From positions 124,001 to 188,000 of the forward strand of contig CP089450.1 in the NCBI GenBank assembly GCA_026636295.1: a DNA stretch of 64,000 nucleotides. Reading direction: 5' to 3'. The position numbers and the translations under genes were made by a program. This document shows positions 1 to 8,653 of this stretch, piece by piece (positions within the stretch are counted from its first letter, which is position 1; each line of letters opens with the position of its first letter). The stretch is from Medakamo hakoo (lineage: Eukaryota > Chlorophyta > Trebouxiophyceae > Coccomyxaceae). A model generated the notes under the pieces. That model did no database searches. It saw nothing but the letters and a program-made list of their open reading frames with translations, and had not been told where the DNA came from.

Positions 1-749
1 GCGCGGACGCAGAGGCCGCTGGCGCGGCAGCGCCAGCGCCGCCCGCAGCCACCGGCGTGCCGTCCGCGCCCACAGCCGGCGCATTTTCCCAGCCCGCCGC
101 TTTGTCCAGATCGCCCTGGAACAGGGCGTTGAGGCGGGACGCGACGGCCGCGCCCGCGGCCTGGCCGTTGGTGCCGGCCGGCGCGGCCGGCGGCGGCGGC
201 GGCGAAGGCAGCACGCCCTGCAAGAACGACGTCGCCCGCTCCAGCGTGGGCGTGAACGCTTTGACGAGCGTGGCCGCGGCCGCCGCGGCTTGGGGTGGGA
301 CGGGCGCCGACCCGGCCGAGAAGGTGGCGGCCGCGGTGGGGGAGCCGACGGAGAACTGGCCGGCCGGGCCGGGCGCGGTCTGGAACACGCCCGGGGTGGT
401 GGCCGCGCCGGCCGTCGCGCCGCCGCCCGCGCCGCCGCCGGCCGCGCCGGCCGCGCTGGCATTCGCGGCGACCGCCGGCAAATTCTCCAGGAACGTTTTC
501 ATGGTCTGCACGGTCTGCAGCGTCTGCGTCAACGCGCCGACGTCGTTGGGCGACAGGCGCAGGGCCGACTTGTTGAAGCCGGGCGTGCCCGCGGACGCGA
601 AGCCCGCCGGCGCGACGGCTTCGGCGGCGGCCTTCACTTTCGGTAAAGCGGCCGTCGCTGCTTCGCCCGCCGCAGAGGCTAGGCGGGCGGCATAGGAGGC
701 GTCCAGTTGCGGGAGCGGGAGGGAGGGGCGGGAGTCGGCCCGGAGGGCG
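1..749 (-). CDS. Ala-rich protein of unknown function, partial (3' part runs off the left edge)
   Basis: Reading the minus strand gives one uninterrupted frame whose third codon positions are mostly G or C, as in the other genes here. It includes ordinary protein-like stretches such as LRLSPNDVGALTQTLQT and TMKTFLENLPAVAANAS, a phenylalanine-bearing stretch (VKAFTPTLERATSFLQG) and SRLNALFQGDLDKAAGWEN. Long Ala/Gly/Pro linkers separate them. I recognise no domain. No in-frame ATG is convincing as a start, so the 5' edge is set at a possible CAG acceptor (749/750) and an upstream exon must exist. The composition recalls the secreted Ala/Pro-rich protein at 6.1-8.0 kb, but I see no shared motif. 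The stop codon lies outside the window. Coding status is fairly sure; function and exon edge are not. Confidence 0.55.
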
Positions 750-2029
750 CTGGTGTTTTGGAGGGGCGGGGTCGTCGTGTTTTTTTTTTCGGCGTCAAGG
801 TGTCGTGGCCAGCGCGCGGGCGCGCACCGGGCCGGGCAGGGGGAGGGAGGCGCCAGACCTCCTCCCTCTCTTATCACACTCCTCCTCACCGTGCTTGGAC
901 GCCCGTGGATGGCCCGACCACAGCCCAGAGGGCGACCAGGGCGAGGGTGGCCTGCTTTTGGGAGAGGAGGAGTGAGTTGCGACGGGCATGCGCGGAGCCG
1001 CGGCGCACTGCTTCACCACCGCCCCGCCGGTTCGGCGGGGCGGTAGAGCCATCCGTTCGAATATATTTTCGTCTATCGAACGCAGATAGTCCTTGTCTCT
1101 AGGCAGAGACCAAAATCACTGTAATACCGGCCTTCCTCGTGAGACGGCGGCGGTTTTTCGGTCGGGAGCTGTCGCCGCCGCGCCAAATTCCCCGCGGCGC
1201 GCAAAAAGAAAAAACGCACCCGGAACAGCATTTGTGGAGAGCTTTGTGCGTGTGTGAGCGGAAGACAGGACTGGGTTGGGCTAGGTTCTTGGACGAGGAC
1301 AACGTGGGTGGACGGATGGGGAGGAGTGAGGGAGGGGCGGCGGCGGCGGAAAAGCGAGACCACGGCGCGCGGCCGCTATGGCTCCCAGCCGGCGGGCAGC
1401 TGCCCGGGCGTCTGCGTCATCGGCCGCGGGCGCCCGATTCTCCGAGGCCACGCGCGGTATGAAGCAGACCGCGTCCAGCTCTGTGAGAGCGGGGCCGGGC
1501 GGGCTCTCCATTTCCTCTTCCGTACCTGCGTCACCAGCGGGAGGGGAAGGGAGGAGTGGAGCGTGGGTCGGGGTGCTCGGCCCCCCGCTGCTCCAGGTCA
1601 TTCACACTCGCTCCACACACGAAGACCAGAGAGGAAAAGTCGGCCGCAAGCCGCTCGAGGCCCGCGCTCAGGCTTGCTCACATCTCCTACCTGCGCGGTG
1701 AGTGGGCTGGCTCGTACACCACCCTGGCCAGCGGCGCGGAAAACTTGGACGGGTGTAGGTGTCGGACGGGGCGAGTTTTTTTTTCTCGCGGCGAGAAAAA
1801 AAACCACTCGGCCCGCCGCTCTCCTTTTGCCGGTGTCGGCGCGGCCGTCGGGCCCGTCCGTGCCCACGAAACTGGCGCGACACGCGACGAGTAGATCCAC
1901 CTCCATGCTCTGATGGCCACGCACAACCTCACTCCCCCCACTTTCCCTTACCACACGCAGCGACAACAGAAAAAAAAACGCATTAGAAACGATCCCTTAG
2001 CGACTCCGCCTTCCTCTCGCCCGCCGCCA
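750..2029. other. Long intergenic region with a low-GC structured island and an inverted repeat
   Basis: No reading frame here has the strong GC3 bias of the neighbouring genes. It probably holds the missing 5' exon(s) of the minus-strand gene and the promoter of the EMSY-like gene. A minus-strand stretch near 1350-1510 (MESPPGPALTELDAV...) is a weak exon candidate with mediocre codon bias. Positions 1021-1125 are noticeably AT-richer and contain three successive hairpins. A 13-base-arm inverted repeat of a T run and an A run lies at 1777-1803. Confidence 0.5.
1777..1803. repeat. Perfect inverted repeat, 13-base arms
   Basis: TTTTTTTTCTCGC is followed by one G and then GCGAGAAAAAAAA, so the arms are exactly complementary with a 1-base spacer. 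It lies about 230 bases upstream of the EMSY-like start codon. It could extrude as a cruciform or act as a poly(dA:dT) promoter element; its function is unknown. Confidence 0.8.
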
Positions 2030-3303
2030 ATGGCTGCCGTCCAGGACGCCCTGCGCGAGCTGCGAGAGGAGGCGTACGCCCGGGTGCTGAAATGCTTTGT
2101 CGGCACGCCGTTCACGATGGTGAGGGGTGGCGGGAGGGAGGGGCGGAAAAACCACGCTCGCACGCCTTGGGCCGCTCTTGCATTCCATCCCCATCCCCAT
2201 CCCTCACACCTCCTCCCTCCGCGTCAACCTCACACACACACAGACGCGCGAATTCATCATGACCAAACTGCGCACGGAGCTGGGCATCTCTGACGACCGC
2301 CACGTCGAGCTGCGCAACGCCCTGCTCAACGGCAAGGACGCGCCCTGGTTCCGGTGCGTTTTGGGGGGGGAGGGGGGGTGACGTGTTTGGCGAACCCCGC
2401 CTGCTTTTTTTTATTTGCGTTCCCGCCCCGCCACACACACACACACACGCCCTCACGCCCTCTTGCTTCCTCCACCCCAGCGCCAACAACGAGCTGATGG
2501 GCGGCGGCGCGTCCACCACGGGCGGCGGCGGCGGCCGGGCTGGCGGCGGCGCCGCGAAAGGCCGGTCGGGCGGCGGCGCGGCCGCGCCGGGCGCCAAGCG
2601 CGGCCGCGCGCCCGCGGGCGGCGCCGGCGGCAAAGGCTCCGCGGGCAGCGGCGGCGCGGCCGCCCAGGCCGCTGCCGCCGCTCACGCCGCCGCCGCCGCC
2701 GCCGCCGCCCAAGCCGCGTCCGGCGCCGCCGGCACGACCACGCTGTCGTCCGTCGCGGGCCGCCCCATGGCCGCGCTCCTCGCCGCGGCGTCGGCGGGCC
2801 CGCCCGGCCCGGGCGGCGCCCCCCCGCCCGGCGTCGACCCCCTGCTCGGCTGCCGCGTCCACCGGTTCTGGCCCTCGCACGGCGGCTGGTTCACCGGCGT
2901 CATCACGGACGTGGACCCGGGGTCGGGGCGGCACGCAATCGTGTATCAGCTGGGCCTGCCCGACGAGTCGTTTGAGTGGTACGGCGTGCGGGGCGCGCCC
3001 AAGACGGACTGCCTGGTGACGGGCGAGCGGGTGAATGTCCTGGAGAGCGCGCCGCCGCCGGTGCGGGGTGGGGGAGGGGCGGCCGCGGGCGGCGGCGGCG
3101 GCGGCGGCGGCGCCAAGGGGCGGGGTGGCGGCGCCGCCGCCGCCCGCCGCGGGTCGGGCGGCGCCGCCGCCGCGCCCGCCGCGCCCGCCGACCCGCCGGC
3201 CGACTACGCCGTCCCAGCGCCCGGCTACGACCCGGCTTTTGACGCGGCGTACGCGGCGGGCGGGGCTGCTGGGGCGCGCGGGTCGAGCTTCCCGTCCTAC
3301 TGA
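2030..3303 (+). CDS. EML: EMSY-like (EML) protein: ENT domain plus Agenet/Tudor-like domain
   Basis: Three exons: 2030-2119, 2244-2353 and 2481-3303, giving 340 residues. Splices are GT-AG and in phase. Residues about 1-67 form an ENT domain (DALRELREEAYARVLKCF, then EFIMTKLRTELGISDDRH). After a Gly/Ala linker of about 110 residues comes an Agenet-type module (GCRVHRFWPSHGGWFTGVI, then FEWYGV). This ENT plus Agenet order is that of plant EMSY-LIKE proteins, nuclear chromatin readers linked to defence and development in Arabidopsis. The C-terminal third is Gly/Ala-rich with no known domain. An in-frame ATG at 1913 would add 39 basic, low-complexity residues; I prefer 2030 because the ENT domain begins there. 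The family call is strong; the chromatin role is inferred from relatives. Confidence 0.85.
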
Positions 3304-3395
3304 AAGAGACTCTTTTTTTTGTCCTCGTGGCGTCGCTGCGCCGCTGTGTGTGCTGCATGCGAGAGGGGGAGGGGGGGTCGCGTGGTTGGGACTGC

Positions 3396-3412
3396 GTGTG
3401 TGTGTGTGTGTG
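3396..3412. repeat. (GT)n microsatellite
   Basis: A short GT run lies in the 277-base gap between the EMSY-like stop and the acyltransferase start. The complementary CA type recurs before the acyltransferase ATG (about 3549-3560) and in many introns of this window. Confidence 0.8.
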
Positions 3413-3580
3413 CGTGCGGTGTGCAAGGAAGCACGCGCTGCGGTCCGCGCCCTCTGTGTCTTTGGGGTCCACCCCACCCACCCCACCCACCCACCCCCCA
3501 CACACACGCCATCCATCCCCACCACGACCTCGACTGGCGCGCGCGCGCACACACACACACGCACGTCCTCAACACACACG

Positions 3581-5944
3581 ATGCCGCCCACGCGCGCCCT
3601 CCTCGCCGCCGGCCGGGCCATCAGCACCCGGGCCACCGCCGCCGGCTCGGCGGCCGTCGCGCCCGCCGCGCGCCCGCCCGCGCCGGCGCCGGCGCCGCCG
3701 CCGCGCCCGACGCCGCGCCCGCCCGCGCCGCGCGCGCCCGCGCCCGCGCCCGCCGCCACAAACCCGTTCGCCGGCCGCCCGCTCGCCGTCTGGGAGCGCC
3801 TGAACGCCATGTGGTCCATGGCCTTTGCGGCCGAGCTGGTGGTGACGCCCGCCGCCGGCCTGCCGGTGAAAGCCGCCCCGGGAGGCGCGGCGGCGGGCCC
3901 GCCCGGACCGGCCGCGCGCGCGGCCGCCGCGCTCGCGGCGGGCGAGTTGCCCGCCGGCGCCGTCCGCGCCGCGTGGGAAGCCACCCGGGCCCGCCACCCC
4001 TACCTGCGCACGAGCTTGGGGGTCGACAGCGCGGGACGCATGGTCTACCTGGACTCGGACGCGGTGCGCGTGAGGGCGGGGGTAGAGGGGTGTCTTTTCC
4101 CTCGCGTTGACCGCACCCCCGTGCCTGGGGGGGAGGGCAAGGGGCGCCCCCTCACGCGCGCACCCCCCCCCCCCTCCCGACACGCATCCACGCACGCACA
4201 TACACACACGCGCGCGCACACACAGTCCGAGCCGGACCAGGTCATCCACCAAGTCTTCCCGTCCGACCCAGACGACGCGGCCTGCGACGGCGGCGCCTCG
4301 ACCAGCCCCCGCGCGGCCGGGTGCCACCCGTCGCCGTCGGCCGACCCGCCGCCGCCGGTCCCGCCGCCGCCGTGCCCGGCCGCCCTGTCACCCGTCACCC
4401 GCCCGCCGCCGGGTTTGCCGCCCATGGCGTCCACGCTGGAGCGCCTGGTGAATGGCGGCGCGGCCGGCGAGCGCGGCGGGGCGGGCGCGGACGCGGGCGC
4501 GCCGGCGGTGCGCGCGGCCTGGCTGCACGTCCACTCCCACCCGCCGAGCCGCACGCACCGCGTCTACATTGCGGGCAACCACGCCGGGTCCGACGGGCGC
4601 AACGGCCTGGCCATGCTGCACACGTTTTGCGAGGAGTTGGGGCGGGCGGTGACCGGCGGCGCCGTCGCGCCGGGCGCGGCGGCGGCGGCGGCGGCGGCGG
4701 CGGCCGCCCCGTCGTCCCCCGGCCCGCCCCCGCCCGCCGCCGGGCTGCTGTGCGGCCTGCCGCCCGGCGTGGCCGCGCCCGCGCCGCCCCCCCTGCCGCC
4801 CGCCTTCCTGCCGCGCCCGGCGGGGCCCGTCCGCGGTGACGGGTCGGTCTGGGCGCTGGCCCTGGCCGCCGCGGAAGGCGACGCCGCCGCCGACGGCGCG
4901 GAGGGCGGGCGGCGGGTCGCCCCCCACACCACACCCCACCCGCCGCCGTACGACACGCGCCTCACGCTCGAGGCCTGGCCCCGCTCCGACACCGCGTCCC
5001 TGGTCGCCGCCTGCCGGGCGGCCGGCGCGACGGTGCAGGGCGCGCTGTCGGCCGCGGCCGCCCTGGCCGCCGTGGAAGCGGCGGGCGTGCGCGCCGCGGC
5101 GGACGCCGCGGGCTGCGCCGACGCGGAGGAGTGGCTCGCCGTCGGCGGCGGGTCGGCCCCGGGGGCGGCGGCGGCCGCGGCGGTCGCCCAGCTGCCGGCC
5201 ACCCTCCTCTTCCAGTGCCCCATCGACATGCGGCCCCGCCTGGGGCTGGACGCGACCGCGCCGGGCCAGGGCGCGGCCCTGCTGTGGTGGCCGCAAGACG
5301 TGGGCCCGGACGACGAGCTGTGGGCCGTCGCGGCGGCCGCGACGCTCGGCGCGCACCGGGCCCGGGCGGGCGGGGGCGGCGAAGCTTTTTGGGCCCGGCT
5401 GCGGGCGGGCGACGGGCCGGACGAGCTGGCGGCCGACGACGGGCGGCCGGCGCCCTGGGTGCCGCCGTACTCGGTGAGGCGCGCGGGACGGGAAAGGGGC
5501 GGGAGGGGCGGGGGGGTGGGCGCATGGATGGGTGGGGGGCGTGCGCCACACGCCGCCCCCTCCCCCCCCTCTCCCCCTCACCTAAACACGCGCCCCGCCC
5601 CCACCCCACCCCACCCCACCCGCCCCACCCCACCCCCCACCCCCCCACAGACGACCGCGTCTTCCCTGGGCCCTGGCCCGCTGACCCCAACCTACGGCCC
5701 GGCCCTGGCCCTGCGCGCCGCCCACGTCGCACTGGGCACGGGCGGCGCGCCGCCGCTCGGCGGGCGCGGCGGCGACCTGATGACGCACGGCCACACCGTC
5801 GCGGGCCGGCTCGCCCTCACGCACTCCGCCCAGGGCCACGGCCCACGCCTGGCGGAACGGGCGGCGGTGCGGGCGGGGCGCGTGCTGCGTGCGTTTGCCC
5901 AGGGGAAGGGGCGGGTGAGCGTGCGGGAAGCGTTCGAGGTGTGA
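3581..5944 (+). CDS. Condensation/alcohol-acyltransferase-like protein (HxxxD motif)
   Basis: Three exons: 3581-4069, 4226-5473 and 5651-5944, giving 676 residues. All joins are phase 0; a donor 6 bases earlier (4063/4064) is also possible. The first 60 residues are Ala/Pro/Arg-rich without acids at the start, resembling an organelle transit peptide. The folded part opens with RPLAVWERLNAMWSM and includes RHPYLRTSLGVD. The catalytic HxxxD motif lies in AGNHAGSDGRNGL near residue 280, and CPIDMRPRL near residue 490 corresponds to the conserved segment of condensation and acyltransferase domains. This places it in the chloramphenicol-acetyltransferase-like fold shared by alcohol acetyltransferases, PapA-type and BAHD enzymes. 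Poly-Ala, Pro-rich and Gly-rich insertions interrupt it. The substrate cannot be told from sequence: transfer of an acyl group from CoA or a carrier to an alcohol or amine is inferred. Confidence 0.65.
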   Translation: MPPTRALLAAGRAISTRATAAGSAAVAPAARPPAPAPAPPPRPTPRPPAPRAPAPAPAATNPFAGRPLAVWERLNAMWSMAFAAELVVTPAAGLPVKAAPGGAAAGPPGPAARAAAALAAGELPAGAVRAAWEATRARHPYLRTSLGVDSAGRMVYLDSDAVRVRAGVEGCLFPRVDRTPVPGGEGKGRPLTRAPPPPSRHASTHAHTHTRAHTQSEPDQVIHQVFPSDPDDAACDGGASTSPRAAGCHPSPSADPPPPVPPPPCPAALSPVTRPPPGLPPMASTLERLVNGGAAGERGGAGADAGAPAVRAAWLHVHSHPPSRTHRVYIAGNHAGSDGRNGLAMLHTFCEELGRAVTGGAVAPGAAAAAAAAAAAPSSPGPPPPAAGLLCGLPPGVAAPAPPPLPPAFLPRPAGPVRGDGSVWALALAAAEGDAAADGAEGGRRVAPHTTPHPPPYDTRLTLEAWPRSDTASLVAACRAAGATVQGALSAAAALAAVEAAGVRAAADAAGCADAEEWLAVGGGSAPGAAAAAAVAQLPATLLFQCPIDMRPRLGLDATAPGQGAALLWWPQDVGPDDELWAVAAAATLGAHRARAGGGGEAFWARLRAGDGPDELAADDGRPAPWVPPYSVRRAGRERGGRGGGVGAWMGGGRAPHAAPSPPSPPHLNTRPAPTPPHPTRPTPPPTPPQTTASSLGPGPLTPTYGPALALRAAHVALGTGGAPPLGGRGGDLMTHGHTVAGRLALTHSAQGHGPRLAERAAVRAGRVLRAFAQGKGRVSVREAFEV

Positions 5945-6058
5945 AAACCCAAAAAACACTGGGACAGCCCCCCCTGGTCGACACCAGACGTGCGCGTGCT
6001 TTTCACACACACCACACTCGCCCCACGCGCCCCTCTCCGCCCTTCTCCCACCAAGACC

Positions 6059-6582
6059 ATGCGCGTCCTCGCCGCCGCTATCATGGGCCTGGCCCTGGCC
6101 TCGTCCGGGTGAGTTGTTGAGGTCGCTGCCCGGGACGCGGGCGGCGGCGTCCGGGAAAAAAGCCACGCGCGCGGGCATGGCGGGCCGCCGGCCGCCACGC
6201 CCCCCTCTCCTCCGGGCGTGCGCCGTGCAGAATCCCACACACGGTCCCGCCTTCAATGAATGACGTGGTCGCCGTGCTGTTGAGCGGTCGCGCGCGTCGT
6301 TTTCCGGCCGTCCTTGCGCCGGCAGCGCGCGTGCCTTCTTTTCCAAAAAAAGAAGAAACCGCCACGCTCTGACACGCTCTGCCTGTCCAACGTTTTTTCT
6401 CACACGCGCCGTGTCCCCCTCCTACCCACCCGCCCACACACACGCACACGTCCACTTGACAGCCACGGTAAGGTTGGGGTGGTGGACTGGTGGGGCGGGG
6501 GTGTTGCTGAAGAGGACGGCCAGCGCGCCCGCACGCGCACGCGTCGCTCGTTCTCGCCGCATGCGCTCACCGCCCCCTCCCT

Positions 6583-6618
<36 letters not shown>

Positions 6619-7982
6619 CCCGCGCCCTCACCGCCGACAAGGCCGCCCCGGCCGCCGGCGCCGTCGTCGCGGAACCTATCCCCGCGTCCGACGTCGCCAC
6701 CGTCACCAACGCGGCGGGGAAAGAGGTCGCCGCCATCCCGGCCGACGCGGCCCAGCAGCTGGCCCAGGCCACGGCCGACTCGCTGGCCGCGCACGTCGTC
6801 GCGGGCCAGCAGCTCGCCGCGCCGACGACCGGCGCCGCCGCCGCCGCGCCCGGCCTGGCCGTCCCCCTCCCCAAATTCGGGGCCGTCCCCCAGCTGGGCC
6901 TGCCCGAGCTGCCGGCCGTCAACCTGAACGTCAACCCGGCCGCCCTGGCCGCGACCATCCCGCGCGTCCAGTTCGTCGCCAAGCAGGCGGCGGGCGAGGA
7001 CCCGGCGTCCGCGGCCGTTCAGCAGCCGCTCGCGGATGCGGCCGCCTCCCCGGCGGGCGCCCCCGTCCAGGAGCTGGCCGCCGTCGACGAGGCGGCGCCC
7101 GCGGCGGCGCGCCGCGGCCCGCCCAAGCCGCCGCCGCTGTTCCCGCCCAAGCCGGCCGCGCCCAAGGCGCCCACTCACCGCCCGCCCAAGGCCGGGCGCG
7201 GTGCCGAGGAAGAGGTGGACGGCGCCGCGCCCGCGCACCGCGCGCCCGCCCGCGAGCGCGCGCCGCACGGCGACCACCCGTCGCCCGCCGAGGTGTTTGG
7301 CGAGGGGCGGTGGGCCAACGGCGGCGCCGGCGGCTCCGGCGGCAACCGCCGCCTGCTGGCCGACAAGGCTGGCGACGGCGGTGTCGTCGCGCCCAACGCG
7401 GGCCCCATCCTGACCCTGCCGCGCCTGGAAATCCCCATGGGCGGTTCGGCACGTTCTTTCTGCTTTTGAGAGGGGGGCGGCGGCGCGTGGGTCGGGGCCC
7501 CTGTCCACATCCCCCCTGGCACCCTGCCACCCTCTCGCTCTCCCTCACGCACGGCGCCCCCTCCCCTCCCCCCCCCCCTTCCCCCTCACCCATTGAAGGC
7601 GTAGGTCATCGCCCTGCCGGAGCTGCCCCTGAACCGGCTGACGGAGCCCGTGCCCGGGCCCGCGGGCGCGCCGCTCATCTCCACGACGGGCGGCGGCGGC
7701 AGCGCGGGCGCGCCGTCGTCCGCGCCCGCGCCGCTCGTCCAGGTCGGCGACCTGTCGTCGCCCGACGCGCCCGTGGGGTCCGGCGCGTCCGGCCTCAAGC
7801 TGACCAACCCGTTCGCGCCCGACCAGTCCGTCACCATCTCCTCCCCGGAAGCCGCGGCGGGCCAGGGCCCGAAAGCGCCCGCGGGCGAGACGGCCGACAC
7901 AGTCGCCCAGGCGGCGGCGCAGGACGGCAAGGCGGTGGTGGTCCAGCAGCCGCTGGCCGCGGAGGGCGCGGCCAAGCCCTGA
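6059..7982 (+). CDS. Secreted Ala/Pro-rich protein of unknown function
   Basis: Proposed exons are 6059-6108, a 5-base micro-exon 6462-6466, 6619-7448 and 7605-7982, giving 420 residues. The N-terminus MRVLAAAIMGLALASSGHA is a good signal peptide and is completed only if the micro-exon is used. The mature part is Ala/Pro/Val-rich, with recurring short Leu-Pro units (GLPELPAVNLN, LTLPRLEIP, ALPELPLNRL). A basic Pro-rich patch (GPPKPPPLFPPKPAAP) may be a cell-wall-type segment. No catalytic domain is seen. The last intron has no in-phase GT donor; the best in-phase site is a GC donor (GCACGT at 7449) with a TAG acceptor at 7602-7604. Possible roles include a cell-wall or extracellular-matrix structural protein, but this is a guess from composition. 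The gene is convergent with the PP2C gene. Confidence 0.6.
6584..6617. repeat. (CA)n microsatellite at an intron 3' end
   Basis: About 16 CA units run directly into the CAG acceptor of the secreted-protein gene. The same arrangement on a smaller scale ends the introns of the EMSY-like gene (before 2244), the acyltransferase (before 4226) and the IBR3-like gene. The repeat seems to stand in for a polypyrimidine tract. Confidence 0.85.
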
Positions 7983-8653
7983 GGTGGGCGCTTCTTGACT
8001 GAGAGTCCACACACAATCGAAAAAAAGGGGGGGGCGTGTTTTTTCTTGACGTGAGAGAGAGGGGAGGGAGGGAGGGAGGGAGCGACCGCGCCGGCCCATC
8101 CGTCCGTCTGCACCCCACTCCCGCCGACCCACCAAAAAAACGAACAACCACCGCAAGGGCGCTTCCACGAAAGACCCGTCCTCTGGCGCTCCCAACAAAC
8201 GCCTTCCCCGGCTCTCAGAACAAACGCCTGTTTTTTTCAATGGCGCAAAATCTCGGAGCCTGGCGGACAGAGAGGAAAAAAATCAAAAGGCGCAGGGAAA
8301 GGAGTGGCACGGGGTGCGTCGCCCCCCCGCCCCCTCCTGCGCCTGTCGGATTTTTTCGTCCTGTTTTTTTCGCGAGGGGGAAAGGTAGGGGCGCCCCCAC
8401 GTCACTGTGGGAGCCGAGGCGCGGTCGACACTGCCTAGCAGTTGCCGTTTTTTTGGTGTGCGTGCGGGTGAGGGAGGAGGGCGTGGAGGAGTCGGGCGGC
8501 AGGCGCGCGCACGTGAAGAGAGTGTGTAAGGCGAGACCCGCGCGCGAAAAAAAAATGGCTTGACGGACGGGTGGGGCGCTGACAACGGAAGAAACCTGCG
8601 CTCTCTCTCTCCCTCTCTCTTCTCTCTCCTCTATCCCACTCTCTCTCTCCTCT
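7983..8653. other. 3'-3' intergenic region between convergent genes
   Basis: This stretch holds the 3' untranslated regions of the secreted protein (plus) and the PP2C (minus). It carries several homopolymer A and T runs (for example near 8021, 8231, 8345 and 8549) and a pyrimidine-rich CT stretch at about 8600-8650. No frame with the local codon bias is present. Confidence 0.6.

Noticed and set aside
1281-1601. Minus-strand frame as a definite 5' exon of the left-edge gene
   Set aside because: Its third-position GC is clearly lower than in real exons here and no splice pair could be fixed, so it was kept only as a weak possibility.
6584-6617. CA repeats as traces of a transposon
   Set aside because: They are simple microsatellites without terminal repeats, target duplications or any transposase-like frame nearby.
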